From contig OY762508.1 of NCBI GenBank assembly GCA_963665975.1, forward strand, positions 3,224,001-3,288,000: a stretch of 64,000 bases of DNA. Direction: 5' to 3'. The DNA comes from G963665975 sp963665975. GTDB taxonomy: Bacteria > Bacteroidota > Rhodothermia > Rhodothermales > Bin80. Under the pieces are notes generated by a model. That model was not told the origin of the DNA, ran no database searches, and saw nothing but the letters and a program-made list of their open reading frames with translations. Made by a program: the position numbers and the translations under genes. Below, one piece after another: positions 35,826-44,184 of the stretch; the stretch's first letter is position 1; every line of letters begins with the position of its first letter.

Positions 35826-37096
35826 ATCTCTTCCAGCCATTCTTCCGCGCTCAGCGACAGGAATTCGTTGAGTGGAATTCCACCCGTGCCCACCATCACC
35901 GTTCTGGCGTCCCGAAAGCGGTTGGCAAAGGCGTCCAGGCCGGATTGTCTCCGTGATTTGCCGCTCTTGACCTCAATCCCGAGCAAGTGGGGGCCGCGCG
36001 CGATGACGAAGTCTACTTCGTGCGGAGGGTCGCGCCAGAAATGAAGCCGGGTCACCGAACCGCGAGTGTTGTAGAGGTGCGCCCCCACTGCGCTCTCCAC
36101 AAGTCGGCCCCAATAGGACCGATCGGCTCGTGCCTCTTCGAATGTGTAGCCGGACGGTGCCGTCATGAGGGCGGTATTGAGTACGTTGAGCTTGCGAGGC
36201 GACGCCCTCCCCAGATGCGGAGCCGGTGTATACCGGGACAAACCCGTGACCAGACCCGCGTCGGAAAGGAGATCGAGGTACCGGGCTACAGTCGTAGTAT
36301 TGCCTGCGTCCTGAAGCTGACCGAGCAGCTTGTTGAAGGACATGAGTTGGCCGGAATAATGCGGGGCCAAGTCCATCAACTGACGCATCAAGGCTGGTTT
36401 CGTGACACGCGTCAGCCCGACAATGTCCCGGCCGATGGCGGGCGTGACAATGGAGTGAGTGATATGATCTCGCCAGGCAGCGAGCCGTTCGGTTCCCGAT
36501 CCGTCGGATAACGCGCCGGGGTACCCGCCGAAGAACAGATACTCCTCAACGGTGAGATCAAATGCCGACGCCATCTCCGAGAGTGACCAGTGGGTGGTCG
36601 GCAAGGGGTTAAACCGACCCACCAGACTCTCATTCAGTCCGGTCAGCATCCGCCAGGGAGCCGACCCCAGGATCACAACGCGGAGGGGGAAGTTCGCTCG
36701 CCGATCCGCGTCCCAGAGTCCCTTCACGATGTCTGACCAGCGCGGAATGAGTTGAATCTCGTCAAGTACCATCACCAACCCCTGCTTGGACCGCAAAGAG
36801 GCCCGGCGTGCTCCCTCCCATAGTCCGACAAGCCACTGCTCGTCGGCCGCAGCGCCGACCGGAACAGCCTCTATGGTGTCCGGCAGCCCCAGCGAGGAAA
36901 ACGCAGAAGGGGTTGGGTCGTCCATGGCGACGTACCAACACGCATACCCCGACTGGGTAAGTAGTTTGCAGGCCTGGAGCGCGATAGTCGTTTTTCCGGT
37001 CTGTCGGGGACCGGTCATCGCGATGATTCGCATGGTCGATTTTTCCTCTACAAGTTCGACCATGCGTCGTACTTGTGGGCGTTCGTATTTTTTCAT
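35822..37096 (-). CDS. AAA_14/DUF4143 ATPase
   Basis: A 424-residue ATPase of the AAA_14-DUF4143 type. Walker A is G-P-R-Q-T-G-K-T-T (residues 29-37) and Walker B V-M-V-L-D-E-I-Q near 124-131. The C-terminal DUF4143 part contains E-V-D-F-V-I and G-I-E-V-K-S near 361-376, the E/D...E-x-K arrangement related to PD-(D/E)XK folds. The family is widespread, often orphaned, and its function is unclear. The ATG at 37096 was chosen because homologues start at a short R-P motif just before Walker A; the longer frame is unlike protein. It is the first gene of a two-gene unit, coupled by a 4-base overlap to the NACHT gene. Confidence 0.87.
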   Translation of the reverse strand: MKKYERPQVRRMVELVEEKSTMRIIAMTGPRQTGKTTIALQACKLLTQSGYACWYVAMDDPTPSAFSSLGLPDTIEAVPVGAAADEQWLVGLWEGARRASLRSKQGLVMVLDEIQLIPRWSDIVKGLWDADRRANFPLRVVILGSAPWRMLTGLNESLVGRFNPLPTTHWSLSEMASAFDLTVEEYLFFGGYPGALSDGSGTERLAAWRDHITHSIVTPAIGRDIVGLTRVTKPALMRQLMDLAPHYSGQLMSFNKLLGQLQDAGNTTTVARYLDLLSDAGLVTGLSRYTPAPHLGRASPRKLNVLNTALMTAPSGYTFEEARADRSYWGRLVESAVGAHLYNTRGSVTRLHFWRDPPHEVDFVIARGPHLLGIEVKSGKSRRQSGLDAFANRFRDARTVMVGTGGIPLNEFLSLSAEEWLEEI

Positions 37097-37696
37097 TCCA
37101 GAATATAATAAACTGAGTAAAATTACGCAACGACGTATCTTTCCATTCAATCCACGTAATAAAAGTGGCGGTGATGGATTGTGATATCGCTGACCTCGGC
37201 CTCGACCAGCTTGATAGTCGAACGGCCTGGCTCGGAGGCGCAAGTCCTGATTAACGTCAATTATTTTGCCTCCCGACACCTCTTCCAGCGTATGTATAAG
37301 GCCTCGTCAAGTCCGTTATTCGCAACTGTTCTATTCACGCCGTTGATTGGCGGGACGCCGGTTCATTCAATTTCTCCCTCACAAGCAAGAAAAATTCTCC
37401 CAATTCAGGAGTAATGCAAGAGGCTTCCAAAAATCAAAACATGTCGTGGATCTTAATTCTATCGGCGTGATGCCTTTTGCTGCAATATCGGGACATAATC
37501 CGCAGGCTAATGCGCTACCTGCCAGCATGGGCGAGGGAAGAGGAGTAACACAGTTTTATTTGACGCGAACCGTCGAAAACGGGTGTTTCAAGGAAAGTGT
37601 TATATTATAAAACTTGTATAATTAATTATTTACACGAATAATATTTTATTTGATGGGTAATTGACGAATTGCTGCATCCTGACGAGTTATTCGGCG
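37097..37696. other. Intergenic region with an insertion sequence remnant and AT-rich tract
   Basis: 600 bases without a gene. The middle (37299-37426) is a third insertion sequence end. The right part (about 37590-37670) is strikingly AT-rich compared with the surroundings and lies downstream of the DoxX gene stop. No RNA gene or clear terminator was identified. Confidence 0.5.
37299..37426 (-). mobile_element. Insertion sequence right-end remnant, copy 3
   Basis: About 128 bases resemble the right end of copies 1 and 2: aggcctcgtcaagtc, then cgcaactgttct, then ctcacaagca, ending in atgcaagaggct. The transposase is absent. It is more diverged than copies 1 and 2 and marks the right edge of the accessory region. 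Confidence 0.6.
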
Positions 37697-38863
37697 CTAG
37701 TGATATCGAAATTGCTCCAATACTACCGGGTCCTTGCTTCGCTTGACGACAAGGCCGGTTTTCACGTTTCGAAATACGATTTCCTTCGGGCGGGGAGTCA
37801 CATCCACCAGGAACAGGAACCACCCTAGGAATCCATATCGCGCTTGTGCAATAATAAGCGGGTCGGCGCGCAATTCCTCGATCGTCATAGGGGCGGTCCG
37901 AGCCTCCGGAACGGCAAGGATTTCGACCGGGTCTACGAAGGGGCCCTCGTCAGGCACCGCATGCGTAAGGATTTCGGAGGCGCGCTCGGTACGCACGATT
38001 GCGTCTGATGCGGTCTTCTGCTTGAACAGGTAATAGTCCGAGGACCATTTGCCGGAGCCATACAAAAAGATCAGTATGAGCAGGAACAGGGTCAGCGTCG
38101 CGAACTCGAAGCCCTGCGTGCTCGCCAACAGGCCGGCTTGCGCCTGGCTGACGAACACTGCCCCGATAAGCACGGGGATCTGTATAAGCGCCGCCACGCG
38201 CGTGAGCAGCCCCGCCGTCATCATGAGCCCCCCGAAGATGTGGGCCAGCGCGACATAGTGCATCAGAATGGTTGAACGCAAAAGAGCGCCAGAGTCAGGG
38301 GAGAGCAACTCCAGGAAACTGTCCGCATTGGCAATAAATAGCGTGCCACGCACAAAGAGTCCAACGCCCAGATAGAGTCGCAATAGATCAAAGGCGAAGG
38401 AGCGGTAGTCATAGAGCTTGTCCAATACCTCCTGAATAGGAAGCCTCCCGCCTTTCCAATAATGCTCGATAGACCATCGACCGGAGCCGTATAACACCAC
38501 AAGGATGAGCAGGAATAGGACCAGCGTCGAGAGCTCGAACGAGTCATTGGCAGTAAATAGTCCGGATATGCTCAGGAACACAGCTCCGAAGAGTACCGGA
38601 ATCTGCGCAAGGGCCGCGATACGCGTCCAGAAGCCTACCGCAATCGCTGCTCCTCCCACGATATGCAGGAATGCTACGGCCTGCAGCAGGATGGTCGACG
38701 AGGCCCAGGCGGGCGAGCCTTCCGGTATGAGCGCCATGAATGCCGACGAATCATAGGCAAACAGGACGCCGCGCACGAAAAGTCCGACTCCGAGGTAGAT
38801 TCGGATGAGGTCAAAAGCAAATTCACGGTACCTGTCGAGCCAGGCAATGAGATTTGATAACAT
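37697..38863 (-). CDS. Tandem DoxX-family membrane protein
   Basis: A 388-residue inner-membrane protein made of two DoxX units. Unit 1 (about 1-135) and unit 2 (about 145-285) share the same landmarks: F-A-F-D-L-(I/L)-R-(I/L)-Y-L-G-V-G-L-F-V-R-G, H-I-(V/F)-G-G, T-R-(I/V)-A-A-L-(A/I)-Q-I-P-V-L and F-L-L-I-L-x-x-L-Y-G-S-G. Each unit has about four membrane helices. A soluble tail of about 100 residues follows. DoxX-like proteins are linked to quinone or thiosulfate oxidation and redox homeostasis. It is divergent from the bd-like oxidase operon across 320 bases, which suggests a respiratory role. Confidence 0.85.
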   Translation of the reverse strand: MLSNLIAWLDRYREFAFDLIRIYLGVGLFVRGVLFAYDSSAFMALIPEGSPAWASSTILLQAVAFLHIVGGAAIAVGFWTRIAALAQIPVLFGAVFLSISGLFTANDSFELSTLVLFLLILVVLYGSGRWSIEHYWKGGRLPIQEVLDKLYDYRSFAFDLLRLYLGVGLFVRGTLFIANADSFLELLSPDSGALLRSTILMHYVALAHIFGGLMMTAGLLTRVAALIQIPVLIGAVFVSQAQAGLLASTQGFEFATLTLFLLILIFLYGSGKWSSDYYLFKQKTASDAIVRTERASEILTHAVPDEGPFVDPVEILAVPEARTAPMTIEELRADPLIIAQARYGFLGWFLFLVDVTPRPKEIVFRNVKTGLVVKRSKDPVVLEQFRYH

Positions 38864-39182
38864 CCGGCGCTCGGTCAGTGGGAATACATCGCGATAATCT
38901 ACTTCAACGGCGTCGAAGCAACAAGTCTGAATGCAGTCCGTGGGCAGAAGCCGTGCATATATCGGGCAACCCTCCGATTGGCAATGCCGCCGTATGTATT
39001 ATACAGGCGCAGAACCCGGAAACGGGGCGCATGGCAAGGACATGCGCGAGCGTGTGTTGCCCCAAGATGGCCTCTTATGCAATAAGCGCTTGACAATGTA
39101 TGATACTATGAAGTTGTTTAGGGCCGATATTTGCACATCGCTATCCCGCATACTCTTGTCGGCTGATTCCCAACAGAGATTT
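38864..39182. promoter_or_regulatory. Divergent promoter region
   Basis: 319 bases between the DoxX gene and the bd-like oxidase gene must hold both promoters. An ttgaca hexamer occurs at 39090-39095, but the 17-19 bases after it do not give a convincing second hexamer, so no promoter is called exactly. The bd-like frame is open here but lacks membrane or homologous character before 39183. Confidence 0.4.
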
Positions 39183-40976
39183 ATGCCGTTTCCACGCCGC
39201 GTGGTTCTTCTCCGCACACTTGTTGTCGGGTTTCTTGTACTCCTGGTCGCGGCCATAACAGGCGAGTTGGCGCTTGGCGCTCCACAGGAAGCCGCCACCG
39301 ATGGGGATTATCGGACCCTGCCGTTTGTGAATAGCCGGGTCGTGATGTGGGTGGTTGCCGAACTGCACCTGATGTTCGCAGCCTTCGTTCTCGCGGTGCC
39401 CATGTTTGCGATTGTCATTGAGTACATCGGGTACAAGACCGGTGACAAGCGCTTTGATGAACTGGCGCATGATTTCACGAAACTGCTGTCCGTTTCGTTT
39501 TCGTTCACAGCCTCGCTGGGCGCGCTTCTCACTTTCTTATTGATTGTTCTGTACCCGGCGCTGACACAATATCTAGTCAAGATTTTTAGTTGGACGTTTT
39601 TGCCCTACGTACTCCTCTTTTTCCTGGAGGCCATCTTTCTCTACAGCTATTACTATGGATGGGGCAAATTTTCGCCGCGAGTCCACCTGTTCCTGGGCGT
39701 GATGCTGAACATTGTTGGCACGGCAATCATGTTCATTGCTAATGCGTGGTTGACGTTCATGAACACGCCGAACGGCATTGATGAACTTGGCAATCTGACC
39801 AGTGTCTGGGACGCGATCAACAACTATATCTGGATGCCGATCAACATCCACCGGCTGATTGCCAACATGGCCTTCGGTGGAGCGATCGGAGCAGCCTATG
39901 GAGCCTACAAATTCCTCGGGGCGCGGACGCTGGAGGAGAAGGCCCACTATGACTGGATGGGGTACATTGGCAATTTTATTGCCATTTGTGCCCTGCTGCC
40001 TCTGCCGTTCGCCGGATACTGGCTGGGCGTCGAAATCTATGCCTATGATCAGAGCCTCGGCATCACGCTGATGGGAGGGACATTCTCCTGGCTCTTTATC
40101 ATACAGGCGGTGCTTATAGGCAACCTGTTCCTGGCCGCGAACTACTACCTCTGGCTGAGCATGGGGCGCATTGCGGGCGCCGAACGGTACCGGAGGTTTA
40201 TCAAGTACCTGCTGGCGGTTATCACGCTGTGCTTTATTGTGTGGGCAACACCGCACTCGCTGGTGGCGACGGTGGAGGAGGCCCGCGCCATGGGAGGGTC
40301 GCATCATCCGATCCTTAATGTGCTGGGTGTCATGAGCGCCAAGAACACGGCGGTCAACCTGCTGATTCTTACTACCTACATAAGCTTCCTTCTGTACCGC
40401 CGTTCGAACAAGGTCGCCACGGTTTCGTGGGCCAAATGGGGCAATTTGGTGCAGTTTGGCATCTTTGCGGCGGTCGTCATTATCGTCGTCTTCCTGGGCG
40501 TATGGGGATATTTTGTGGATGCCCAAACGCGCATAGGGCTCTCGCGACCGCAGGTCCTGTTGGTGCTCTTTGCGATGGTGTCGGTGACGGTGATTGATAT
40601 CTTCCTGTTCAGAGGCGCCGAAAAGAAGGGCGAAATCGCCTGGGGCAAGATCCCGGCGCGTGCCCAGTATGCGCTCTTTTTCCTGGCAATCACGTTTGCG
40701 TGGCTAATGGGGCTCATGGGGTATGTGCGTGCCGGAATGCGGCAGCACTGGCACGTATATGGCGTCCTCAGGGATACGTCGGTCGACGCCTTTACGCCCA
40801 CGCTCGGCTTTGCGGGACTCATTGTGTCCATTACCGTAATCATCTTCTTCCTATTCATTGCGATCGTGTTCTTCCTGTCCGGACTTTCGGGACAGAAGAA
40901 ATGGGTGCCCAAATCCGAACGCGGTGATGGCGTTGCAGCTTCGGCTGACACGGATTCCAATCTTGCGATATCGTGA
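39183..40976 (+). CDS. Cytochrome bd-like oxidase subunit I (CydA-like), no CydB partner
   Basis: A 597-residue polytopic membrane protein (more than ten hydrophobic helices) of the CydA-like group. His62 in A-E-L-H-L-M-F near the first core helix and His223 in N-I-H-R-L-I-A-N fit the positions of haem-binding histidines in CydA. It is longer than a typical CydA of about 450-520 residues, with extra C-terminal helices. The ATG at 39183 gives a plausible N-terminal signal or helix; an ATG at 39096 adds 29 residues. No cydB or cydX is nearby; instead three c-type cytochrome genes follow, the first overlapping by 4 bases. I infer a membrane enzyme taking electrons from, or passing them to, cytochrome c. 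Similar bd-like proteins are known from Nitrospira. Confidence 0.8.
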   Translation: MPFPRRVVLLRTLVVGFLVLLVAAITGELALGAPQEAATDGDYRTLPFVNSRVVMWVVAELHLMFAAFVLAVPMFAIVIEYIGYKTGDKRFDELAHDFTKLLSVSFSFTASLGALLTFLLIVLYPALTQYLVKIFSWTFLPYVLLFFLEAIFLYSYYYGWGKFSPRVHLFLGVMLNIVGTAIMFIANAWLTFMNTPNGIDELGNLTSVWDAINNYIWMPINIHRLIANMAFGGAIGAAYGAYKFLGARTLEEKAHYDWMGYIGNFIAICALLPLPFAGYWLGVEIYAYDQSLGITLMGGTFSWLFIIQAVLIGNLFLAANYYLWLSMGRIAGAERYRRFIKYLLAVITLCFIVWATPHSLVATVEEARAMGGSHHPILNVLGVMSAKNTAVNLLILTTYISFLLYRRSNKVATVSWAKWGNLVQFGIFAAVVIIVVFLGVWGYFVDAQTRIGLSRPQVLLVLFAMVSVTVIDIFLFRGAEKKGEIAWGKIPARAQYALFFLAITFAWLMGLMGYVRAGMRQHWHVYGVLRDTSVDAFTPTLGFAGLIVSITVIIFFLFIAIVFFLSGLSGQKKWVPKSERGDGVAASADTDSNLAIS

Positions 40977-41773
40977 AACACGCCCTGCAGATATTCGCCT
41001 TTACCATTCTGGTGTCGGCTTTCTATTGGTACGTAAGCCTGTGGGTGCCACAGAAGCGTACGGAGCCCCCGGAGGACATCGCCATCGCCGCTGATCTGTC
41101 CACTGAGGAAATGGTTGCCATCGGCGAAGAAATCGTAGCAGGCAAGGGCACCTGCCTGACCTGTCATACGATGGGGGAATCCGGCACCGGATTGCGCTTT
41201 CCGGATATCGGCATTATTGGTGCGATTGCCGGAACGCGCATCGAGGGGATGAGCGATGCCGAATACCTCGCTGAGTCCCTGTACGACCCCAATGCCTATG
41301 TGTTGGAGGGATTCGTAGCTGGCATGCCAGCGGTGTCCAAGCCACCCGTTGCGCTGAGCGACGATGAGATCCTCACCGTAGTTGCCTATCTGCAGTCACT
41401 TGGAGGCATTCCAACGGTGACCATGGAGACCGAATTCGAATGGCAGGGCCAGAGCGTACAGGCCCCCGAAGCGGCTAGTGCGACGGCTGTAGCCGAGGGA
41501 GGCAATAGGGATGCCGAGACCCTATTTACCAGCTACCTTTGCAATACCTGCCACACTCTCGATGGAGCGCCCGGGGTTGGCCCGAGCCTTGCAGGTATAG
41601 GCACGCGCATGAATCGCGCTCAGCTGTATGAGTCCCTCATGGATCCTGACGCCGAGATTACCGAGGGCTTCGTAGCCGGCCTCATGACTGCTACGCTGAA
41701 TGCTACCGGCTTCCAGAGCCAGGTATCGGCGCAGGAACTACAGACACTCGTAGATTATCTGGCGGAGCTGTAA
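40973..41773 (+). CDS. Membrane-anchored dihaem cytochrome c
   Basis: A 266-residue protein with a GTG start inside the stop of the bd-like gene. One N-terminal helix (about 5-25) anchors it; two class I cytochrome domains follow with C-L-T-C-H (61-65) and C-N-T-C-H (190-194). The second domain is very similar to the cytochrome domain fused to the subunit IV protein at 59209-59922 (shared Y-L-C-N-T-C-H, G-V-G-P, I-G, and E-G-F-x-A-G-x-M). It faces the periplasm and probably carries electrons for the bd-like protein. It is followed after 12 bases by the next cytochrome gene. Confidence 0.9.
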   Translation: MKHALQIFAFTILVSAFYWYVSLWVPQKRTEPPEDIAIAADLSTEEMVAIGEEIVAGKGTCLTCHTMGESGTGLRFPDIGIIGAIAGTRIEGMSDAEYLAESLYDPNAYVLEGFVAGMPAVSKPPVALSDDEILTVVAYLQSLGGIPTVTMETEFEWQGQSVQAPEAASATAVAEGGNRDAETLFTSYLCNTCHTLDGAPGVGPSLAGIGTRMNRAQLYESLMDPDAEITEGFVAGLMTATLNATGFQSQVSAQELQTLVDYLAEL

Positions 41774-41785
41774 CAGATTCGGCCT

Positions 41786-42613
41786 ATGAACATCATCGTC
41801 CTGATAGCTATTGCCGCGGGGCTGGTCGCCATCCAGGTGGTGCTCACGCGTTGGGTTGCGCTCAATCGCCTGGCGTGGATGGGCATCTGGTGGGTGGCCA
41901 TGTATCTCGGTCTCAGCTATGGTATCGACCCGCCGCTTCCGACCTCGATCATAGCGCTCTTCATGGCGATCGTAACGCTCGCCCTGGCCGCCTATCTCAC
42001 GGCCGATTCCGGCGAAATGGCGGATGCGCGGCGCACGGTTGTGAACTTCCTGGTCGAACGCAGATTTCTGGTACCGCTCGTCATCGTCGTGGTGGTAGTG
42101 CCGCTGGCTGTGGCGGCGCGCGTGTACCTGGGCATGACGAAGCCGCCGCAGCCCCCGCTCAGCAGCCGCACCATCCATCCCCCGCCTCCAGGATCGATCA
42201 ATTTCCAGGGCAATACGATAAATCTCACCACCGCCAATAATCCTTACCGGGAGCTCGAGACATCCGATCCTGAAGCCTTCGCGCAGCATGTCGCCAACGG
42301 TCGCAGGATCTATTTCGAGAGCTGCTTCTATTGCCACGGCGACAACATGGAGGGGGCAGGCATGTTTGCGCACGGTTATGATCCCATCCCGGCCAATTTC
42401 AACGATCCGACGACGATCGCCATGCTGCAGGAATCGTACCTGTTTTGGCGTGTGGCCAAAGGGGCTCCCGGGCTTCCATCAGAGTCTACGCCATGGTTGT
42501 CTGCGATGCCGGCATGGGAGAATTTTTTGGACGAGGAGGAGATCTGGGATGTGATCATCTTCCTGTATGAGTACACCGGCTATGAACCCCGTGCACAGGG
42601 AATGCCGCATTAG
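41786..42613 (+). CDS. Membrane protein with C-terminal cytochrome c domain
   Basis: A 275-residue protein. Four hydrophobic helices lie at about 3-20, 28-47, 52-72 and 93-114; a periplasmic cytochrome c domain follows with C-F-Y-C-H (180-184), G-D-N-M-E-G-A-G-M after it and a later Met-rich region as possible axial ligand. The four-helix part was not recognised as a named family. Position three in the bd-like operon suggests it links the soluble cytochromes to the membrane enzyme. Gaps of 12 and 7 bases to its neighbours support one transcript. Confidence 0.82.
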   Translation: MNIIVLIAIAAGLVAIQVVLTRWVALNRLAWMGIWWVAMYLGLSYGIDPPLPTSIIALFMAIVTLALAAYLTADSGEMADARRTVVNFLVERRFLVPLVIVVVVVPLAVAARVYLGMTKPPQPPLSSRTIHPPPPGSINFQGNTINLTTANNPYRELETSDPEAFAQHVANGRRIYFESCFYCHGDNMEGAGMFAHGYDPIPANFNDPTTIAMLQESYLFWRVAKGAPGLPSESTPWLSAMPAWENFLDEEEIWDVIIFLYEYTGYEPRAQGMPH

Positions 42614-42620
42614 GCCGATC

Positions 42621-44147
42621 ATGCTCACGATGACCCGACATCTGTACCTTTGCGCCCTCTTGCTTGCCGCCGGAGGCGTAGCCTACGCTCAGGAGCCGGA
42701 TCTTGGCACCGAGGAGCAGCGCGCTGCCGGACAAGAGCTCTACAACCTGAAGTGCGCGCATTGCCACGGCAAGGCCGGTGACGCCATGAGTGTGGCCACG
42801 CCGTTCTTGCGCCCTGCGCCGCGTGATTTTGTATCGGGCCAATACAAGTTCCGCTCAACCGCCAGTGGTGAGTTGCCTACTACCGAGGATATCAAGCGTA
42901 GCATCCGTCTGGGGATGCCCTATACCAGTATGCCGGCCTGGAGCGGAATTCTGTCACAGTCGGAAATCGAAAACCTTGCGTATTACATCAAGACATTCAA
43001 CAGCGACTTCGCCGGGCCATACGGCACTCCAGAGGTCATCCCTGTGCCGAAGGCGCCGCCGTACGATGAATCGCGGCTGGCGCGTGGACGCGAAGTGTTC
43101 GACGCAAACCAGTGCGCAGATTGCCATGGACCCAATGGTCGCGGGAATGGCCCGTCGGCCCCGGACCTCATGGATGATTGGGGCGAGCCCATTCGCCCCG
43201 TGGACATGACGAAGCGATGGACCTTCAGGGGCGGCTCCTCGCGGGAGGATATCTACCGGACCTTTACCACGGGACTGAACGGCACGCCCATGCCTTCCTA
43301 TCAGCAGACCGTGGAGGAAGAGGATCGGTGGGCACTTGTTGATTACGTGTGGTCGTTGTCTCGCCAGGAGCCGGAATACGGAACCGTTGTGCCAGCTGTG
43401 GGCCAGGACCGACCCATTGATGTCACCAAGGGAACAGAGCTCTTCGAGGGCGTGCCTGGTACGTATTTCCCGATCGTGGGCCAGATAATTGAGCCGGGCC
43501 GGTCGTTCTATCCAGGCGTCAATGGCGTGGAAGTCAGGGCGATATACAATCTGTACGAAATCGCATTCATGCTTAGCTGGCATGACATGACCGCGGAAAC
43601 CGCAGGGTCGAACAGTCTGGCCATGACTGTGCCTGAGCCGGACACGGTGGATGCCGCGGACTATACAGATGCCGTGGCGCTCTTGCTTCCCGCGCAGAAT
43701 CCGCAGGGATTGGAGCGGCCGTACTTTATGTTCGGCGACACCGATAACCCGATGCTGATCCTGTATGCAGACTTGGGGCAGGACGAAAGTGGAGCGTATC
43801 TCGGCCGAGGATCGAACTCCATAACGGATACCGATCACCCGCTCGAGCACTACTCCAACTATGAGGATGGCGAATGGACGGTCATCTTCAAGACCAAGCG
43901 TGTTACGGAGGGCGGGCTTGAGTTTGCGGAGGAAGCGTTTACGCCGGTTTCTTTTTCCGTCTGGGATGGCGCCAGTCGCGAGCGCGGCAACAAGCGCGGC
44001 CTCTCCGCCTGGTATCACGTATACCTGGCGCCATTCGAAACGGAGTCGGCCGCGCTGCCGATGGCCAAGTGGGCCTTTATTGTTCTCGTGCTGGAGTTGG
44101 GAATAATTGGTCTGGTGCGGTGGCGTAATCGCAAGCGCGTGGCGTAG
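42621..44147 (+). CDS. Dihaem cytochrome c fused to an ethylbenzene dehydrogenase-like haem b domain, C-terminally anchored
   Basis: A 508-residue exported protein; signal peptide ends V-A-Y-A-Q near residue 24. Cytochrome domains have C-A-H-C-H (45-49) and C-A-D-C-H (165-169). About residues 265-465 look like an EB_dh domain (I-Y-N-L-Y-E-I-A-F, S-W-H-D, W-T-V-I-F-K-T-K), the fold that binds haem b in gamma subunits of DMSO-reductase-type enzymes. A final helix (about 483-502) followed by R-W-R-N-R-K anchors it. No molybdopterin subunit lies in this window. Start at ATG 42621, 7 bases after the previous stop, since it begins the signal peptide. Confidence 0.85.
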   Translation: MLTMTRHLYLCALLLAAGGVAYAQEPDLGTEEQRAAGQELYNLKCAHCHGKAGDAMSVATPFLRPAPRDFVSGQYKFRSTASGELPTTEDIKRSIRLGMPYTSMPAWSGILSQSEIENLAYYIKTFNSDFAGPYGTPEVIPVPKAPPYDESRLARGREVFDANQCADCHGPNGRGNGPSAPDLMDDWGEPIRPVDMTKRWTFRGGSSREDIYRTFTTGLNGTPMPSYQQTVEEEDRWALVDYVWSLSRQEPEYGTVVPAVGQDRPIDVTKGTELFEGVPGTYFPIVGQIIEPGRSFYPGVNGVEVRAIYNLYEIAFMLSWHDMTAETAGSNSLAMTVPEPDTVDAADYTDAVALLLPAQNPQGLERPYFMFGDTDNPMLILYADLGQDESGAYLGRGSNSITDTDHPLEHYSNYEDGEWTVIFKTKRVTEGGLEFAEEAFTPVSFSVWDGASRERGNKRGLSAWYHVYLAPFETESAALPMAKWAFIVLVLELGIIGLVRWRNRKRVA

Positions 44148-44184
44148 CGCACAAGGGCACCGAGGAACAAGCGACCTGGAAGCT

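Noticed and set aside
39090..39125. Possible promoter starting at ttgaca before the bd-like gene
   Set aside because: No suitable second hexamer at the right spacing, and Bacteroidota-type promoters use other consensus sequences.
38931..39182. N-terminal extension of the bd-like protein
   Set aside because: The 84 extra codons lack hydrophobic or family character and extend into the divergent promoter region.
39573..40526. 317-codon open frame on the minus strand
   Set aside because: Antisense to the bd-like oxidase, with low hydrophobic content and no motif.
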